DNA of 64,000 bases from Pararge aegeria (taxonomy: Eukaryota; Arthropoda; Insecta; Lepidoptera; Nymphalidae): positions 196,001 through 260,000 of the forward strand of contig NC_053201.1 of NCBI RefSeq assembly GCF_905163445.1, written 5' to 3'. Made by a program: the position numbers and the translations under genes. This document shows, piece after piece, positions 60,884 to 64,000 of the stretch; position 1 is the stretch's first letter, and the number at the start of each line of letters is the position of its first letter. The notes under the pieces are model-generated. The model had not been told where the DNA came from and searched no databases. It saw nothing but the letters and a program-made list of their open reading frames with translations.

Positions 60884-60986
60884 ATGTTGACCTCGACAAA
60901 GAGAGTTTTGTTGAGGTCAACATGTTGAGCGTTGATGTTTTCCTTTGAGCAATTGAATATCACTTGCTTCAAAGGAAAACATCAAC
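60884..60986. repeat. two adjacent hairpins
   Basis: Hairpin 1 (60884-60923): 17-bp stem with one G-T type mismatch and a 6-base loop. Hairpin 2 (60931-60986): 22-bp stem (GTTGATGTTTTCCTTTGAGC and AA) with one bulged T and an 11-base loop. Seven bases separate them. Confidence 0.7.
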
Positions 60987-61124
60987 AAAACTAGCTCTTG
61001 TTTATAACAGCCTGGTATCACGTGTCGCCCACTGACCTGCATACCGACTCCATATTATAACAAATGGTTCTTTGACTGAATCATTTGAGAGTGTAGCTCA
61101 TTGGTGTCGCGATATCTATATAAT

Positions 61125-61180
61125 AAAAAACCGGTCAAGTGCGAGGCGGACTCGCGCACCCGGGTTCCGTACAAACCCTC
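61125..61180 (+). repeat. dispersed repeat, CCGGTCAAGTGCGAGGCGGA type
   Basis: AAAAACCGGTCAAGTGCGAG, GCGGACTCGCGCACCC and GGGTTCCGTAC match the minus-strand copy at 400-500. Confidence 0.6.
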
Positions 61181-61200
61181 AGCTATACATAATGTATATA

Positions 61201-61310
61201 TCATCATATCAAAACCGATCCACACATGGCACGGTCTCTTCCCATAATTAGAAGGGGTTAAGGCCGTAGCCCACGACGCTGGCCCGATGCGGATTGGTGG
61301 ACTTATAGTA
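61201..61310 (+). repeat. dispersed repeat, truncated copy
   Basis: TCATCATATCAAAACCGATC, GGCACGGTCTCTTCCCATAA, TTAAGGCCGTAGCCCACGAC and CGATGCGGATTGGTGGACTT match the family seen at 3976-4140. A further short piece is at about 61535-61585. Confidence 0.6.
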
Positions 61311-61904
61311 ATGTATATATAGGTTCTTGCAAAACGACAATCAATTTATTTAGTGCTGTGACTACATTGTTTTCGGATTTTCACCTTTACTTCGTGATCT
61401 AATGGAAGGCTAAGAAATTTCAATTTTTCACAGCAGCAGTATTTACAGATCATTATTTTATCATGACGTATCACGCGTATCTTAGGCAGAAGGTCTAAAC
61501 AGACAGGCGGACAGGCGTAGTGTTATCAAAGCACTGGGCACGGATTTCCTCTCAGAATGCGAAAGGTTTAGGGCGTAGCAAGTTCACTAAGTACCTTTGT
61601 TACTTGGAGGCACGGAATCCTAAAAATAAATAGATGCATACGGGTGAGTCGATACAATATTTTATTGGTGAAACGTGCACTGTACCTACGACGTGATGCC
61701 TTATGGTGCCTGTACGACACTCGGAAGGAAACGTTACTTTCTTTTCATGCAATTTACGGAAATTGGGACAAGAAAGCAGGCCCGAGCGACTACAATACAA
61801 GCTGAAAATGAAATATGTATGAGGTTTTATTTAATGTATACTATGTGTGGTTACGCTTTCACTCTAAGGATATTTTCATGTGAGGCAAATAAAAATATAT
61901 TTTC

Positions 61905-62216
61905 AAAAATTAGAGTCAAATCCACATTGCATTACTGCGCCAATCGGCCGCCAAACATCCTACGAAAATATACTACGACAATACACACATTGCCATGTAG
62001 CCCTTGTAAGTAGCTTGTGTTATGGGTACTGAGGTGACTGATGAATATTTTTATGAATAACATACATAAATAAATATAATATGTAACATATAAACACCCA
62101 GACACTGAAATACATTCATGTTTATTTCACACAAACATTTTGCAGTTGTGGGAATCGAACCCACGGCCTTGGACTTAGAAAGCAGGGTCGCTGCCCACTG
62201 CGCTAATCGGCCGTCG
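61905..62216 (-). repeat. SINE copy plus abutting head remnant
   Basis: 61966-62216 is a near full SINE on the minus strand (box B GGTTCGATTCCCACAACTGC, tail TGTCGTAGTATATTTTC). Directly left, CTGCGCCAATCGGCCG near 61935-61950 is the head end of another, mostly deleted copy. Confidence 0.75.
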
Positions 62217-62259
62217 AACAACAAAAGGTAGGTACTATGACAAACTGTATTCACTATTT

Positions 62260-62460
62260 ATCTAGCCCCAAAATAAGCGCAGCTTGTGTTATGGGTACTA
62301 AATTGACTGATGAATATTTTTATGAATAATATACATAAATACTTATAAAATACAGACAAACACCCAGACACTGAAAAATATTTATGTTCATCACAGAAAC
62401 ATTTTCCAGTTGTGGGAATCAAACCCACGGCCTCGGTCTCAGAAAGCAGTACGCCAATAT
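62260..62460 (-). repeat. SINE copy, tandem to the previous one
   Basis: On the minus strand: TGGGTTTGATTCCCACAACT (box B with one change), CAGTGTCTGGGTGTTTGTCT and GTACCCATAACACAAGCTGC. The head end is shortened. Confidence 0.75.
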
Positions 62461-62469
62461 ATAGTAAAT

Positions 62470-63590
62470 ACTTACGTAAAAAACAATTTAATTGATCTTT
62501 GCCTGCTGAACTAGTATAGCCTATGTAACAGAAGCGTTGTGTGATAACCGACTCCTTTTATTGAAGGCAGCAAAAAGCGTGCGCCTATCTCGTTAGGTAA
62601 TTAGCAGAAAGCGTTTGAATGATAACTAATGGGTAATGAAGCAAGAGCACCGCACGCGATGCAAATTGCGATAATGGTATCAGTTCCAAGGCGACGCAAC
62701 ACCGCGCACCGCCTCCTGGCGGGGATGTTGGGCAACCGCGCCTACGGTGACCACCCAGGCAAGAACGCTCGTCGGCTGGAGACAGGTAGTTATATTGACG
62801 TAAGTTTATAAACATGTTACACCACCTCATTGCCTAGAGTGAGATATTCTACCTGTTGGTTCGAGTAAAATTTAGTGCGATTTGTATGGAATCAAAAGAG
62901 CGCCATCTAGTTTCATTATTGGGAAACAGTATTTTTCTTCTATTTATTAGTTTCTATTCTTCTTTTATTTCTCTTACTTTGTATTAGTGTACCAATAACG
63001 AGTACCTACCTATAAATAAAAAATAGAAGCCTTAGATCGACTAGAGACTGGGCTCTGGGAACATAAATCTTACTTGACGATTGACGTCTACGTCTGGAAG
63101 TGCTGGAATGGTGATTCCATTAATTGGAAAACTCAGTGTAGCGGTCTCCACATTACATAACTAGATGGCACTACATAAATCCTGCATCGCGCTAACGAAG
63201 TGTTCACTAAGAATGCCTATATATACAACTTCCAAAAATGAATGTTTGGACCTCGGTCCCCGAGCACGATCACCCGCTCGGAGGAAGATCTTCCTATTGT
63301 TACGGTCGAGCGTATCACAATAGCTCCCGTACACTCAGCGTTAGGACAAACATTCACAAAGGTGATTCAAGTTTAGGACCGGGATAACTAACGTACGAGC
63401 AAGAACTTAGACAAAAGAAGTAAAACCTTGTACAAAGTTGGAAGAGGTTTAGACATACTGAGGCTTACCTCTACTCTGCCGAACTTTGGAACTCCCGAAT
63501 CGCTTCATTATCCTTATCAGCCACTTAACTAATAACGCCCACTCGCATGCTAACAGCTATCTAGCAATGTTGCTGGTACAGTGAGACGTG
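62470..63590. other. no gene supported
   Basis: Contains a GC-richer patch near 62690-62790 with an open frame on each strand but no recognised domain. Confidence 0.4.
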
Positions 63591-63840
63591 ACTCGGCAAC
63601 TAGACGCGGCGAGCGGAGGCAGCGACACAGTGTCGGAAGTGTCACGGTAAATAGATCGCGCGGTTCTCCCCGGCGGGATCGGAGCGGTCAGGCGGCAGGA
63701 TGCAGGTAGCCCGCGCTAAGGAGGATGCGCTTCCGCCGCTGCCGCCCACGGCTACTAATAACACACTTTGCGACACGACGGCCTTCCTCGCGGGGCAAGG
63801 ACAAATGCTAAGTGATCCTAAGATGTTTACAAAAGCGTAG
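63590..63840 (+). CDS. GC-rich patch with a 46-codon frame, possible first exon
   Basis: The stretch from 63590 to 63780 is strongly GC-rich (GCGAGCGGAGGCAGCGACAC, CCGGCGGGATCGGAGCGG). An ATG at 63700 opens 46 codons ending at 63840, starting MQVARAKEDALPPLPP. A donor-like GCAG|GTAGCC directly follows the ATG (63701-63710), so the patch may instead be a first exon ending near 63704. The family is unknown. Confidence 0.25.
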
Positions 63841-64000
63841 ACGCGATGCTCGCGCTATGCACGTTGTTTAAGCAAGGTAATTGCCCGGAGCAAACGTTGC
63901 ATCAGAAGGTCGATTGAAACACTACATTCTTTACTTAGAATTTCTAACCACGTTTAATGTGAAGGCGTGGCCAATCTCGTTCATCGTGATGAGGTTTGAA

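Overview
The window looks like part of a lepidopteran (butterfly or moth) nuclear chromosome. It is AT-rich. Its genes are split into short exons by GT-AG introns, and the conserved genes are insect/metazoan housekeeping genes. It also carries many copies of repeat types familiar from Lepidoptera: tRNA-headed SINEs, LINE 3' tails ending in TTCATT repeats, and small inverted-repeat elements. I see no bacterial-type features, CRISPR array or insertion sequence, and no tRNA or rRNA gene I would call functional.

Layout. Positions 1-24,000 have no recognisable protein gene: AT-rich DNA with repeat fragments, some hairpins and two promoter-like stretches. From 24,072 to 34,034 (+) lies a seven-exon gene for a secreted protein of 373 residues. 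It has a signal peptide, an Asp-rich run and three R-x-K-R sites of the furin type; I do not recognise the family. Positions 34,035-37,977 are intergenic, with a GC-rich stretch of internal duplications near 35.4 kb and a SINE.

Positions 37,978-42,471 (+) hold a six-exon gene for actin-related protein 10 (Arp10/ACTR10, a dynactin pointed-end subunit). Its later exons are very GC-rich, and its introns hold LINE fragments. Positions 44,216-45,771 (+) hold a two-exon gene for SGT, the small glutamine-rich TPR co-chaperone; its intron carries a clean hAT-type MITE. Positions 45,772-51,901 contain no recognised gene.

On the minus strand, 51,902-54,702 holds the last two exons of an EHD/Past1-type endocytic recycling ATPase. 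The N-terminal ATPase exons must lie beyond 64,000 or in short exons I cannot recognise. The reading frame of the penultimate EHD exon stays open for 259 codons past its splice donor (54,531 down to 53,753) and encodes a strongly hydrophobic, membrane-like segment. This is the most unusual coding signal in the window. Positions 54,782-64,000 are mostly repeats, including SINE copies in a row near 62 kb and two adjacent hairpins at 60.9 kb, and end in a GC-rich patch that may be a first exon.

The genes are not an operon and share no pathway. Arp10 (dynein/dynactin transport) and EHD (endosome recycling) both act in membrane traffic, but their closeness here is probably coincidental.
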